Shown: positions 50,345 through 62,060 of the stretch, piece by piece
Layout: the number at the start of each line of letters is the position of its first letter
How positions within the stretch are numbered: the first letter of the stretch is position 1
DNA from: Hippopus hippopus
Taxonomy: Eukaryota; Mollusca; Bivalvia; Cardiida; Cardiidae
Reading direction: 5' to 3'
Assembly: GCA_946811185.2 (NCBI GenBank)
Contig: OX328100.1
Coordinates: forward strand, 19,394,999-19,458,998
Length of the DNA stretch: 64,000 nucleotides
Notes under the pieces: model-generated
Told to the model about the DNA's origin: nothing
Databases searched by the model: none
Seen by the model: only the letters and a program-made list of their open reading frames with translations
Position numbers and translations under genes: made by a program

Positions 50345-51395
50345 AAGTTTTTAGCCTACCTGAGCACGAAGTGCTCAAGGTGAGCTTTTGTGATCGTGCT
50401 GTGTCCGTCGTGCGTCGTGTCTCGTTAACAGTTACATTGTGTACACTCTAGAGGCCACACTTTAAGTCCAATACCCATGAAACTCGGTCAGAATCTTTGT
50501 CTTTATAATATCTCGGACAAGTCCGAAACTGTGTCATGTCGGGTAAAATAGTAGGTCAGTAGGTCACCGAGGCAAATCTTAGAAAAACCTGTGAACTGTA
50601 GAGGCTACATTCCAACCAGATACTCACGAAATTGGGTCAGAATATTTGTCTTGACTGTATCTCTGTTGGGTCAAAAAGAAGGTCACTTGACCAAATCTTT
50701 AGAAAAACCCCGTGCGCACTCTATAGGCCACATTTTCAGCCAGATACTTATGAAACTAAGTCAGAATTTTTGTATTGATAATATCTCGGATAAGACTGAA
50801 ATTGGCTCATGTCGGGTAAAAAATTAGGTCTCTGGGCCAAATCCTAGAAAAAACCTTGTGTGCACTCTATAGGCCACATTTTTAGTTTGATACTTTTGAA
50901 ACTTGGTCAGAATATTTGTCTTGGTGATATCTCTGACAAGATTGAAATTGGGTCAAGTCATTTAACATAGTAGGTCACTGGGGCAAACCTTAGAAAAACC
51001 TTGGGTGCACTGTAGATGATAGTCATAGCGACAGGATTCATTCCTCTCTCACCGCTGACCATTGTTTCGACGATGAATATGTGAGAAAGCAGCCAGTGGC
51101 TTGGAAAGAGTATTATGCAGAGTACTGGTAAAAGAAAGTTCAGGAGTGCGTGGATAGGTGCGCTGGCCGCCGCGATGTAACTGATATAATGTTGAAAACG
51201 ACGTTAAAAGTCATAAAACCAACCATCCAAAATTTTTGTTTTGATGAAATCTCCATCAAGTTCGAAAAGTCAGTTAAAGAGTAGGTCACTTACAATGGTG
51301 TGTTTTACATCTTCACAACTAGGATCTCTTTAAATAGTTTTATCAATCCTAGATTACTTTATACAAGTGAGCGTTTTAGGGCCAATAGCCCTCTT
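50345..51395. repeat. Bivalve dispersed element with four about 145-bp tandem units
   Basis: Starts with GAGCACGAAGTGCTCAAGGTGAGC, a small palindrome. It continues with four units each containing GAAACT(T/C)GGTCAGAAT, TTGTCTT, ATATCTC and AGAAAAACCTTG, and closes with GTGAGCGTTTTAGGGCCAATAGCCCTCTTGT. I recognise this from bivalve genomes as a high-copy dispersed repeat. A SINE tail fragment (about 51100-51230, ATGTTGAAAACGACGTTAAAAG) lies inside. Confidence 0.7.
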
Positions 51396-51782
51396 GTTCT
51401 TTGAAGTGCTCCACAAGAACATTGCAGAGGGTAACAATCGATCCTCGGTCGAGGCGGTATTTTCTAATTAATTCCATGTCATCCAAGGGATTCATTCTGT
51501 CCCAAAAACTCGCCGAGCTATATTGTTTCTTCTGTGAGGCCTGTTCACGGGTAAAAATAATGTCATTTTGAAAAATAAACCACTACACCACGTTGTATGC
51601 ATTGCTGAAAACAGCCTACGATTACGCTAAGGTAGCTTCGGAGTGGTCGTAGTTTAAGATCGGGTTTACGATCGGCCCTTAAGTTGTGATGTTTTGAGAG
51701 AGCCGGCAAAATGCTTACGAGGGATTTAAGGTCGATTTATAATGATCGTAGCACTTAAAGTGTTTTGAGATATAGGGCCCTG

Positions 51783-53834
51783 AAATGAAATTAGAATAAC
51801 TGAGGAATAAGATATAATGTGAAATTCGTGGTACCACGTGATTTTACAGAAGTTGTGCACAACTCCAGTCTATGATAAATGTATCTACAAAGTTCAATAC
51901 AATGGCAAAAAAATCAGTATTTCATAGCAAAACAACCCTTATTTTTGTACACAACCAGACAGTCATGGAGAGACAGGCTGATTGGATATACCATAGAAAA
52001 CATTCATTTTGCTACAGGTATATTTCTTATTTTTCTGATGAAAATAGATGTTATGCCAGAAAGAAGAATAAAAAAAAAAAAAAAAAATCTTATTTTAGCT
52101 GTTGCAACGTTATTTCTGGTAATTAAAAGTTTGCCTCTCTCTGTGAGAAAGGAATCAGTGGCTTAGACAAAAACATATATGGTATGGACAACAGACAGAA
52201 AAATTTCTAGTCTTGAACTAGAGGTCCTTGAGGGCCTGAAATTGTTCTACTGGCAGTAATTTTGTTTTTTTGCTAGCATGCATTATGAATCCGTAATTCA
52301 AAAAGGAAAAGGACAAAAACACAAAAGAATGGGGAGAGACGTTCTTGCAACTAGGCTTGAACCCACTAAGACAGTATAAGTAGGCACGGTGAATTGAACT
52401 AGTAGTGAAAAAAATTGAAGTACAATTTCTCAAAACCAATTGTTAGGAATCCAGCCAAATTTGACAGGGTTTCAGTACACACTGTATAAAACAATCCTAG
52501 CAAATTAAAAAAAAAGCAACTTATAATGTGGACTTTGTTGAGTAAACAATACTAAGTCATCAAATGTCTGCTTTTTCTAAGCTGATTACCACATTTTCTT
52601 TACTTTTAATAGCGTTCAATCCCTTGATGAACCAAATAATCTTTGCAAATTTCAAAAAAATTGAATCAAAAATGAGGACTTCATTGCCTAGGAAAGAAAT
52701 AGAAATTTTCAACTTTAAATGATTACTCTTCCCAAACTGATTGTCAGATTTTTTTCGAAATCAATTTTGTTCACGCTGTTGATGATACAAAGCAACTGTG
52801 CATGTTTGATGAAATTCTAACCACAAAAACAGACTTTATCGCGTAAACAAGAAATGGAAATTTTCAACTTCAAATGGCTACATTTCCTATACAAATTGTC
52901 AGATTTTTTTCCAAAATCAATAGCGTTTAATTGATGAGATAAACAAACTGTGCAAATTTCATGACAATCCGACCGCAAATGCAGACTTAGTCGCGTAAAA
53001 AATAGACTAACTGACGGACGGACAGACCGACGATGGAAAGCACACTAAGACATCTAGCTCTGCTGGCTTTCAGTCAATAGAGCTGAAATAAATGTCCCTA
53101 TAACAGAAAATTTTCGGAAATTTGACCTTGATATGGACCTTGTCAGTTGACCTTGACTTTGATATCACCAAATGCATATCCATAACAGGTATGTACATAC
53201 TAAAAATGAGAAATAGCAACTGTATGATTTGGAAGAGTTGACAACACAAATTTATTTTTGTAATAACTACTCATATTTTTGTACACAGACAACAGGCAGA
53301 GGTTCAACTATGTCCCAGAAAACATTTGTTTTGTGAGGTATGACAAAGTGTAAAATGTTGATTACAAACAGAACATGCATAAGAGAAATAACAGTATTTT
53401 CTAATGAAGAATTATATAATGCAACATTTTAGGTAATATAAAAGTAAATATCTTTTGTAAAAATATGACACAAGGTTACAGTTTTCAATGTTTGGTAAAT
53501 GAAAAATATGTATATTACCTGATTTACTGTTTGAATGCATTTTGAGCAGCTTTTTACAAAGAGGATTATGCTACAACCTCCACAAACTGGCCTGGTCTGC
53601 ATTCCATTCTTTTGAGGTTTGCTCTTAGAATGGGCTCGACATTCAGGGAAATCACTTGTCTTTGCAGATCTCCAATGCTATCTCTCACTGCTAAAATTAA
53701 AAAAAAAAAAAAAAACTAAAACTTGTTTTTCTGCAAAAAAAAAAAAACCCAGATGTCTCCCCCCTTTTTGTTGTCAGAAGGATTGATATGTGACCAAGGC
53801 AATTTCTAACTGAAATAGTGGTCTTTTTTCTCTA
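51783..53834. other. Host non-coding DNA
   Basis: No supported gene. Poly-A runs at about 52069-52086 and 53699-53715. A segment at 52600-53050 repeats the pattern AATTTTCAACTT...CAGATTTTTTTC(C/G)AAATCAAT about every 180 bp and ends in GACGGACGGACAGACCGACG, part of another mollusc repeat. Confidence 0.4.
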
Positions 53835-54260
53835 ACGGTTTTTGAGTTATAGAGCGGACACGAAATTGTACTTAAAATGAGTAAGGAAAATAATCAAAGA
53901 GAAATAACTCGAAAAATATACAAGCCAGAATTATGGTTCTTGTGCATGACACTTCGTCTCATGGTGCTTTACAAATGTGTGAAGTTTTATCAAAATATCT
54001 TAAAAGGTTTTCGAGTTATAGAGCGGACACGATTTGTGACGGAAAATAATCAAGGGGAAATAACTCGAAAAATATACAAGCCAGAGTTATGGTTCTTGTG
54101 CATGACACTTTGTCTCATGGTGCTTTACAAATGTGTGAAGTTTTATCAAAATGTCTTGAAAGGTTTTCGAGTTATAGAGCGGACACGATTTGCGACGGAA
54201 AGACAGACGGACGCACGGGGAAAAACAATATGTCTCCCGACCCTGACGGGGGGAGACATG
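53835..54260. repeat. Tandem repeat with about 154-bp units
   Basis: GAAATAACTCGAAAAATATACAAGCCAG and GGTTTTCGAGTTATAGAGCGGACACGA recur (53890/54050 and 53835/54005/54160). The tail ACGGAAAGACAGACGGACGCACGG is followed by a TGTCTCCC...GGGGAGACA hairpin. Open frames here are by-products of the repeat. Confidence 0.65.
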
Positions 54261-54338
54261 AAAAAACATGCAAAATTTACCCAAAACCTATTTGTTTCAT
54301 AATCAAAGGTTTTCAAGGTTGGGCGGTCGAAAACAGGG

Positions 54339-55145
54339 GCGGTTTTAACCGGCGGCTTTAATCGGTTAAAATCGCCCCGGTCAATACTGTAGAAGTGGTC
54401 AATACTGATCAAAAGTGGTCGATTGAACTTTTGGTCGATTGAATTATCTTAGTGGTCATTTGGGATTGGTCAGTTGAGTTTAATGAGGACAATTATGCTA
54501 TTTAGTGGAGGATTTATTGTGGGGATGTTTTTTTTTTGTTCTCAATTTGGTTGAATTTATTGATATGTAAAAGTTGCTTTGAGTGAAAAAGCTGTTTCTT
54601 CCCTACTAGGGGTACTTAACCGGTGGCTTATGCCAGTTTTCCAAAACTGTATAGAAGTTCCAAATAGGGTCTTAAGATTTGATTTTTGTCCAAATATGGT
54701 CTTTAGGTTTCATTTTTGACACCTTAAGTAATTGCTTGATGATAAGATATTGTCTTCATTGCATATAAGTCAATATTTCACACTATAGGAATAAAGCCTG
54801 GTGTCAAGTATAATATCCCATATATGGACGTGTATTATTGGTCATTTTGGTAATTAGATCTAAGCCACACCCACTGGGGTAGAAAGGGGCAACTTTTACA
54901 CCTTATAATATGTTTTGACAGCAATTTAAAGGTGTAAGTAAACACTTAAATATACTTAAAAGACATTAATGTATCATCAACCATTGTTTGGTTAATCAGA
55001 TACAACCTTCTACATGTGCACCTAATATGCCTAAAGGTTACTGACAGTTGTATGTTTGTCTGTTTGCTAGTTTTTCTGCAATTTTACATGAAAAATATAT
55101 ATATTAGCTACTTTTTTATGCTACCTTTGAATTTTTTTTTCCGAT

Positions 55146-55192
<47 letters not shown>

Positions 55193-55670
55193 GGGTCTGT
55201 GGTACAATCTGGTAAAAATATCTTTGGAACAAAAAATAAACTTATAAATCCTGATAATTTTACCATATCATATCTGGCATGTAGAAATATAAACAATTAT
55301 CTAACCTAAAAGGAATGATGATAGATAGAAATTATCCGGTTGAAAAGAACAGACCTGTATATAAGCTCAAACGGGACAGTCAGTCCAATCAATCTCTTAG
55401 TTGACCATCAATAATGTCTCTTGAATTATGATCAAATAAAAAAGGGACCTTATTGATGAAAACTATGATTCTAATGATAATATAAATTATAATATACCAT
55501 CATGTACAGGATGTAGGAGGAGAGCTTTTAAGACCAATTTAGCAACAGAACAGGCATGTACACCAGAGATTTATTCAACCCAATCAATCACTTCAATCGA
55601 CCACCAATCGAACACTTGTGACCATTACTGACCGGTTATACAACCGGTTAAAACCGCCGGCCCAGTCAAT
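54339..55670. mobile_element. Non-autonomous inverted-repeat element, about 1.3 kb
   Basis: The left end (GCGGTTTTAACCGG, then CGGTCAATACTG and GGTCGATTGAA twice) is inverted at the right end (TTCAATCGACC, GACCGGTTATACAACCGG, CCGGTTAAAACCGCC), giving arms of about 100 bp. The AT-rich interior has no transposase. Confidence 0.55.
55147..55186. repeat. (AG)20 microsatellite
   Basis: Uninterrupted AG dinucleotides, then a short AGGGAGAGGGG tail. Confidence 0.9.
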
Positions 55671-55797
55671 ACTCATATTGACCAGCTTTTTGCCAATCTT
55701 GAGGGTTTTCACTATACAGCCTGTTATGTCTCTACTAGACCACAAAATTTCAGATAAGCCTAAATTGAAAGCATCTGCAGACGCAACTTTGTTTGTA

Positions 55798-56031
55798 TTG
55801 AAGTTTAACACCTTTTTATCAACTAAGGTCATATTACGCATAGATTTCCTGCTTTCTCACACCAGTGCTGACACATCTTTGTTTCCAAATCACTGACTAT
55901 TTTTCTCACATGCATCAGAGGTGAGAAGCGAGAAATTGCCAGAAAGAAAGTTTGCCTCATTCGGGTATCGAACACGCACCACCAGGTCATAAGCCAGCTA
56001 CGCTAACAACCAAGCTACCCGGCTGGGTTGC
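55798..56031 (-). repeat. tRNA-derived SINE (second family)
   Basis: On the minus strand it starts CCGGGTAGCTTGGTTGTTAGCGTAGC with a B-box-like GTTCGATACCCG. Body CAGAGGTGAGAAGCGAG and tail TTAGTTGATAAAAAGGTGTTAA match the copy at 61388-61630. Confidence 0.65.
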
Positions 56032-56206
56032 AGACGACAAGAAAAACGTGACTCCAGAATTGAAATTTGTTTCAGGAAGGGTAGAAAACATGTTGGGAAA
56101 AGGAGAAATTGCTGGTTTCCAGCATTTTCTCCTTTTGCTCCAATGTTTTCCAAGCTTTCTTTCTAAGATTCATTAAAAGTCTATAATGAGTGGTAAAGGG
56201 CTAAAG
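56032..56206. mobile_element. Foldback MITE fragment (copy G)
   Basis: GCAGACGACAAG start, hairpin GGGAAAAGGAGAAATTGCTGG / CCAGCATTTTCTCCTTTTGC, and ...GAGTGGTAAAGGG end. Its left end joins the SINE, so it is truncated. Confidence 0.55.
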
Positions 56207-56499
56207 TTAGCACATTTAACAATTAAAAGTTTCATTTATTCTGCCCTATACCTTTTTTATATCTAATCTTGGTACATTGTTTGAAAATGAGAATTGCCTG
56301 TAACAAGAACTTTGACATTTCCCCCAATGTTTTCTCTATACATATGAAAAACTGTCGTCTGCAAATGATTTCAAGATTTTATTAAGATTAATTTCAAAAT
56401 CATGAAGAGAAAATAAAACCATCAATAGAATATGTTATGATTTTTGTGACGGTAACCGTGTTTTCCAGTTGTTTTCCTGTTGTTCATTTAGATCAGAGT

Positions 56500-56700
56500 T
56501 TTATACTTTTCACCAAACGACAATATTTTGGACTCAAAGAAATTCAAAAAATTTATAGACGACAAATACAATATAGCTTAAACGATGATTTCTGTCTTTG
56601 ATACAGAAGAAATCATTGTAAGAAAAGGGGAAAATGCTATTTTTCAGAAGTCTTCTAGCACATGGTTGTTAACACACAGGAGTGTTTGGTAAAGTGTTAA
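56500..56700. mobile_element. Foldback MITE, right TTAA intact (copy E)
   Basis: ACTTTTCACCAAACGACAA start and GTTTGGTAAAGTG end before TTAA at 56697-56700; the left TTAA is TTAT. Confidence 0.5.
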
Positions 56701-57359
56701 TCAAGCCTCATAGAGGATAGATGTGTAACATGGTCTTCTCTTAACTCTATGACTTCCGGTGTGATAATAAGGAGTCAATGTGAGTTTATTTTCGGATGCA
56801 AATTAACAAACCTAAATTCAATGTTCTCACATCTGACAGTGACAAAGATTCCTTTCGAGTTCCTTTCATAAATCCGGAACAAAAATGAGCTTGGATAGAG
56901 AGATAGGCACCGTCTTATACGAACACGATCGCGAATTGTGAAGTAAAACACAAAGTTTTCCCTTGCTTCCAACTGTCACGACTTACTGTCTATGGAATCT
57001 GCGCGAAATAGTAATTCCCCCATCTTTTTATGCATTTATATCCAATCCAGTATCAAGAAATATCGGCTTAAGTGTGACCTTCACTGATACTCTTGTCAGA
57101 AACTCTTTTTTCCTTTCGCTGACTCAAAACGGCAGGAACTGTCACGGGACGCCTTTTTGAAATGCTGGTTCGGCGTTTCACCTATACTTTGAATTTATAC
57201 AGCGAGGAACCAGATCCTCGTTTCCGTTATACTTCCGATACTGCCGAAATACTTACAAGTTCTTACGGCAAATGTCGAGATCGGACGGAAAGTAACGAGA
57301 TCGTAGGGAACGTATTAGAATGGGCACTCCTTAAACGGTCTTTCCTTTAGAACTTCAAA
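56701..57359. other. Host non-coding DNA
   Basis: No recognisable gene. Confidence 0.35.
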
Positions 57360-59480
57360 CTTTCATATCAAAAGACACCTGAAATTGTCATCCTGCACCC
57401 GATTGTTTAAACGTTGGTTAAATTTAACCACTCAGTTAAAAGTCTCGTTAGGAGAGAGTTTGAGTTAAATTATTGGTTAAATTATCATCGTTTTGATACC
57501 CTAAGGTTTCTCATCTTAAAACATTTCAAGAATTCACATTTAAGGAAACAACAAATTTTCATCTTTTTGGCTCTTAAAGGTTTAACATCTTATGATATTT
57601 TAATTTGTCATCCTTTAAGCACTCCAAGGTCAAACATATACGGGCACTTCAAATTGTCATCCTTTAGGTACCCTACGGTTTCACATCTTCCGGTATTTCT
57701 CATTGTTATCCTTCTGGTACGAGAGGTTTCGTATGCTAGGGTACTTTTAATTGTCATCCTTTTGGCTTTGAAAGGTTCATAGATTCGGGCATTTTAACTT
57801 GTCATCCTTAAATGACTGCAAGCTCTTACAAATAAGGGCTCTTCAAATTGTCACCCTGTTGGTACCCCATGGTTTCACATAATAGGGCATTTCAAGTTAC
57901 CATCCAATTGGCAGTTCGATGATTCATATTTTACGGCATTTAAAGTGATTATTTTTTTGGCACCCCAAAAAGTTGTACGTATTAGGGCACTTCAAAATCA
58001 TTTTTGCACTCCAAGGTTTCACATACTATGGTACCTCAAAATATCATCCTTTTGACACTCCAAGGTTTCATTGATAAGGGCACGTTACACGTCATCATTT
58101 TGGAACATATTTAGGGACTTTAAATTCTTATCTTTTTGGAGCACTTCAATTTGACATCTTTTGCACTTCAAGCCTTCACATATTATGCACTTCAAGTCAT
58201 CCATTTGGCACGCTAGGGTTTCATACTCAACTTTGTCATCTCTTTGGCACACCAAAATTTTACATACCGGTATTAAGGCACTTCGGTTTGGCACTTAAAG
58301 GTTTAACATGTTAGGACACTTTATATCGTCATCCTTTTGGCAGTCCAGTGTTCCACATACAAGGCAGACTTATACTGTTTCTTCTTGCCACTTCAAGGTT
58401 AAAAATATTAGCGTGCTAAAGTTGTCATCCTTCTGGCACTCTAAGGTTTCACATGTTAAGCACTTCATAGAAGTCATCGTTTAGGAACTCTAGGGTTTCA
58501 CACTTGACACTTTTAGTTTTTGGCAATCCATGGTTTCACTTATCGAGAAACTTTACAGCATAAAAACTACAAATCTCCTTTTACATTATCATCAGTTTGG
58601 AAGTCAAAGGTTTCACGGATTAAGGCACCTAATAGTGTCATCCTTAGGGTACTCAAAAATCAAACTTAAAAGGATACTTCAAATTGACATCCTTTTGGTA
58701 CTCCAAAGTCCCACATAAAAGGACATTTCAAATTGTCATCTTTTTGGTACTCCAAGCTATCACTTATTAGGGCACTTCAGATTGTCATCTTTTTTGCACC
58801 CCAAAATTTCACATATTAGTACATTCATGGTCTCACACAACAGGGCACTCCGAATTGTCATCATTTTAGCGACCTAAGGTTTCTCAAATAAGTACGTTTT
58901 AAAATTTCATCCTTTTGGTTTCATATATTAAAAAACTCGATTGAACATATTTTAGGCATTTCAAACCTTCACATTTTAAGCACTTCAAATTGTCAATTTT
59001 TGGCACTTTAAGGTTTCCCACTCTACAATGTAATCCTTTTGGCGATCTAAGCTTTCACGTATTGAGGCACTTCACAGTTTCGACTTTTTTGCACCCCAAG
59101 GTTTCCTATGGTAGAGCACTTTACAATGTCACCATTTCGGTACTCCAAGGTTCCACATGTAAGATCTAAGATCACTTCAAAATGTCATCCTTTTGCCACG
59201 ATAAGGTTTATAATAAGTGCACCTTAAGTTGTCTCTTAAGTACCCACAAGTTTCACATATAAGGCACTTCAAATATTCATCTTTTAGGCACTCTAGGGAT
59301 TTACACTTTACCTTTTTTGTTCACTCAAATGTTTCACTTATTGAAAAACTTCACATTGTTATCCTTGCGCATGTAAAGGTACTTCAAAGTGTCATCTCTT
59401 TGGCAGATTAGCGTTTTGCATCTACATTGCCGTCCTTTTGGCACCCTAACGTGTCACTTACTGAAGTACTTTAAATTGTC
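57360..59480. repeat. Degenerate 48-49-bp tandem array (array 2), about 43 units
   Basis: Units such as those starting at CATCCTTTAAGCACTCCAAGG and CATCCTTTAGGTACCCTACGG are 49 bp. The pattern (TCATCCTTTTGG-CACTCCAAGGTTTCACA-TATTAGGGCACTTCAAATTG) persists for 2.1 kb with heavy divergence and occasional short units. Open frames in it are shadows. Confidence 0.8.
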
Positions 59481-60164
59481 ATTATTACGCTGTCTTGGAT
59501 ACCGAATGGCTACGGCTTAAATGACGGTGTAATAGATTCAAATAGAACAGAAGACTTCTACTTTGTTTGAAAATTTAATAATTCAAAGCACAGCTATTTA
59601 CAATGCAAATTATGATATAAGTTCCTACTTACACTTCACAGAGTCTAAACATTTCTAACTGTCCTAATGTGACAATTCCGTTAATCAAGAATCGGAGAAA
59701 GTCACGAAGAACACATAAAATTTCTGGTCTCAATAGAATTCCAAAAATGATGATAATGACAGTATAAGAGTTAATGGTGATGCCAAGTAGAATGTCCAAT
59801 CATTAAATCCTTTTCAATCTTCAGTTGTAAACATCAATCTCACAACTTTTCTTCTTCCTTCAACCCTCGGTGTTTGGGCCTTTATATATCATAACAGAAG
59901 AATCAAGTACACCCGGAAGCTACCGGAAGTACTTTCGAGAAAAGCACAGCGGATCTTCCAATAAAGGCATACGCTGGATTATGGAAATTATAACATTAAT
60001 TTTTCTTTGAGACCAGAATATGGACCTATCATACGAATAATTCAGTACCTACATTACTGTCGATTAAAATCATTTGCTTTATTACAAAGTAATCATGAAA
60101 AGTTAATATTCTTTCTAGACTATTCTACGTAAATCTTTTTTGTAAACGAAACATCGAAAGTGAA
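59481..60164. other. Host non-coding DNA
   Basis: No gene recognised. Could be a retroelement flank, but no LTR pair is visible. Confidence 0.3.
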
Positions 60165-60560
60165 AAATGAAGTTGAAAAAGTTCAAAGTAAATCTGCAAG
60201 AATTGTGACTGGCTGCACTAAACTAGTATCTCTGAAAGATCGTACAGATGAAGTTGGGTGGGAATCACTGAGAGACAGAAGAAAAAAACACAAATTATTA
60301 TTTTTTTAAATGATTAAGGGTATAACCCCTAATTACTTATCATCTTTAGTCTCAAACACAGTTGGCAATACCACGAATCAAAACCTGCGATTAGCTAACG
60401 ACCTCCAAGGCACTGCATGTAGAACATCAATGTACAAAAAAATATTTTATTCCGTCAGTGGTGGACGATTGGAATGCTCTGCCCCAAGAAATTAGAAATT
60501 TAGGTTGCAGACAACTTTTAAAATATATCTTGACAGGGACAAACCGATCCTTGATAAGCT
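60165..60560 (+). pseudogene. LINE 3' fragment (reverse transcriptase C-terminus)
   Basis: The broken frames read VEKVQSKSARIVTGCTKL, then WESLRDRRKKHKLLFF, IKGITPNYLSSLV, LRLANDLQGTACRT and DWNALPQEIRNL. This is the conserved region downstream of the polymerase domain in jockey/CR1-type LINE ORF2 proteins. Frame changes occur near 60305 and 60455. 5'-truncated. Confidence 0.65.
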
Positions 60561-61387
60561 TTCTTCATTGGCGAAAGAGATCAAATTACCCACACCAGGT
60601 TGCGTAACAAATGTAGTTCGCTAAATTTTTACCTTTTCCAAAAGAATTTAGCTGCTTAGCCTTTGCGTTAATGTGCTGGAAGTAAGACTAGTCAATATTA
60701 TCTTTTAGGGTATAGGTATTATAAATTCTACTATATCTGTTTCTTTACTATTATGATTCGTTATATTAATTGCTGTCGTAAAAAGAAAAAAAAATCTTTT
60801 AATCTTGATCTATAAGGAAATGGTATGTCTAAAATTTGGAACTGATGGTCCATACTAGTGTTTATCTTGTTTTGATATTAAGTAAACTATTTCTGTCGAT
60901 CCAACAACTTTAGTTCTGGTATAATTTTGTGAGGATTTTTTGTGTTGGCTGAAAAAAAGAAAATGAAAAACTCTTTTGTAATGATTCTACTAAACACTTT
61001 ATTAGGCACCGTCAATATACCTAAAGACTGAAAATATGAAAGTGGATTTGTTTGGGACATTCAAGTAGGATAACATGAAAAACTAATCAATAAAAGCAGC
61101 CTTTAAAATAGAATTAGTATATCTAAATACGTCTATATTGAAGCGTTGCGCTTATCAATGTTTAGGTCACTTTTTTTTTCAAATACCTTTTTCTCAATTT
61201 ATGGCGTCGAATGGCCATTTTGGATTTTCGCAAATAGTTGCATGGCAACTAGGCTAAATATGTTCGGGAGCTGCAGTTCAATAAATATAAGTCATCATAC
61301 TGCACAGGAAGAAAAAATTAAAGGCTCGAAAAAATTTAAATGTACTTATAAGACTACCTGACTGTGGGTGTATAATCTAGAGCGATT
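60561..61387. other. Host non-coding DNA
   Basis: Nothing recognisable; probable LINE 3' flank. Confidence 0.3.
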
Positions 61388-61630
61388 GGTTGGTTGGTTG
61401 TATTGGGGTTTAACGCCACTTTAACAGCTAAGGTCATATCATGGCGGTCGGTGACGCACATGTGTTTCCTGGCTTTCTTACACCAGTACTAATACAACTT
61501 TCTTTCCAAAGCCACCGACTACTTTTCTCACATGCTTCAGCAGAGGTGAGAGGCGAAAATACGCCGGAAAGAAAGTTCGCCTCAACCGGGTATCGAACTC
61601 ACAACCACCAGGTCATGAGTCCGACACAAT
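61388..61630 (-). repeat. tRNA-derived SINE (second family)
   Basis: Same family as 55798-56031: a GTTAAACCCCAATACAACC tail on the minus strand, body AGGTGAGAGGCGAAAATACG, B-box-like GTTCGATACCCGG. The tRNA head is truncated. Confidence 0.6.
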
Positions 61631-61965
61631 CTAGAGCGAATTCTAACCCAGGTATTTTTCAAGAGTAAGATTAGAGTCATAAACTTTTACAAAGCTTTAA
61701 TAATTTTTGCATCTTTGTTAATGAGGGAAAGGAGCTGATAGCTTAGAAATGGTATTGTGCTTATTACTATCAAGAGAAACAAGAGGTACACACAATCAGG
61801 TAAAGTAACCTTTAGAAAACTGAAAACTTTCGAAAAAAAAAAAAACAACAACAACAAAAAAAAAAAAAAAAAAAACAGCTGATCAAACAAAGCAAACAAT
61901 AAAAACCAGTTCACTATACTATCTTAAAGAATAGTAGATGCTCGACTTAATGCAGTGAGGGAGAG

Positions 61966-62060
61966 ACAGTGGTGCAGTGGTAGAGCAGTAGACCATAAGT
62001 TCTTGATTCGAATCCCGTGATGAGACAGTGGTTCATTAGTTAATTCTGGTTTTGAAAACA
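61966..62060 (+). repeat. tRNA-like SINE head
   Basis: TGGTGCAGTGGTAGAGCAG (A box), then GATTCGAATCCCG (B box). It lacks a full cloverleaf acceptor stem, so it is read as a SINE or tRNA pseudogene and not a functional tRNA. Confidence 0.5.

Larger units (their letters stand above)
49811..51782. mobile_element. Inverted-repeat DNA element (hAT-like ends) carrying other repeats
   Basis: The left end CCTGGGCCCAATATCTCAAAAC is inverted at the right end (GTTTTGAGATATAGGGCCCTG, ending 51780-51782), with weaker similarity continuing inward. CAGGGCCC-type ends suggest a hAT origin, but no transposase or 8-bp duplication is visible. The interior contains a SINE and a bivalve tandem repeat. Confidence 0.45.

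Noticed and set aside
53877..54302. A 141-codon frame with an internal protein repeat
   Set aside because: It is the translation of a 154-bp non-coding tandem repeat; conservation is at DNA level in all frames.
57360..59480. CRISPR-like array because of regular about 49-bp spacing
   Set aside because: There are no identical repeats separated by unique spacers; the whole period is one degenerate unit, in a eukaryotic context.
61966..62040. Possible functional tRNA gene
   Set aside because: A and B boxes are present, but no complete cloverleaf or acceptor stem pairing can be drawn; it fits a SINE head.
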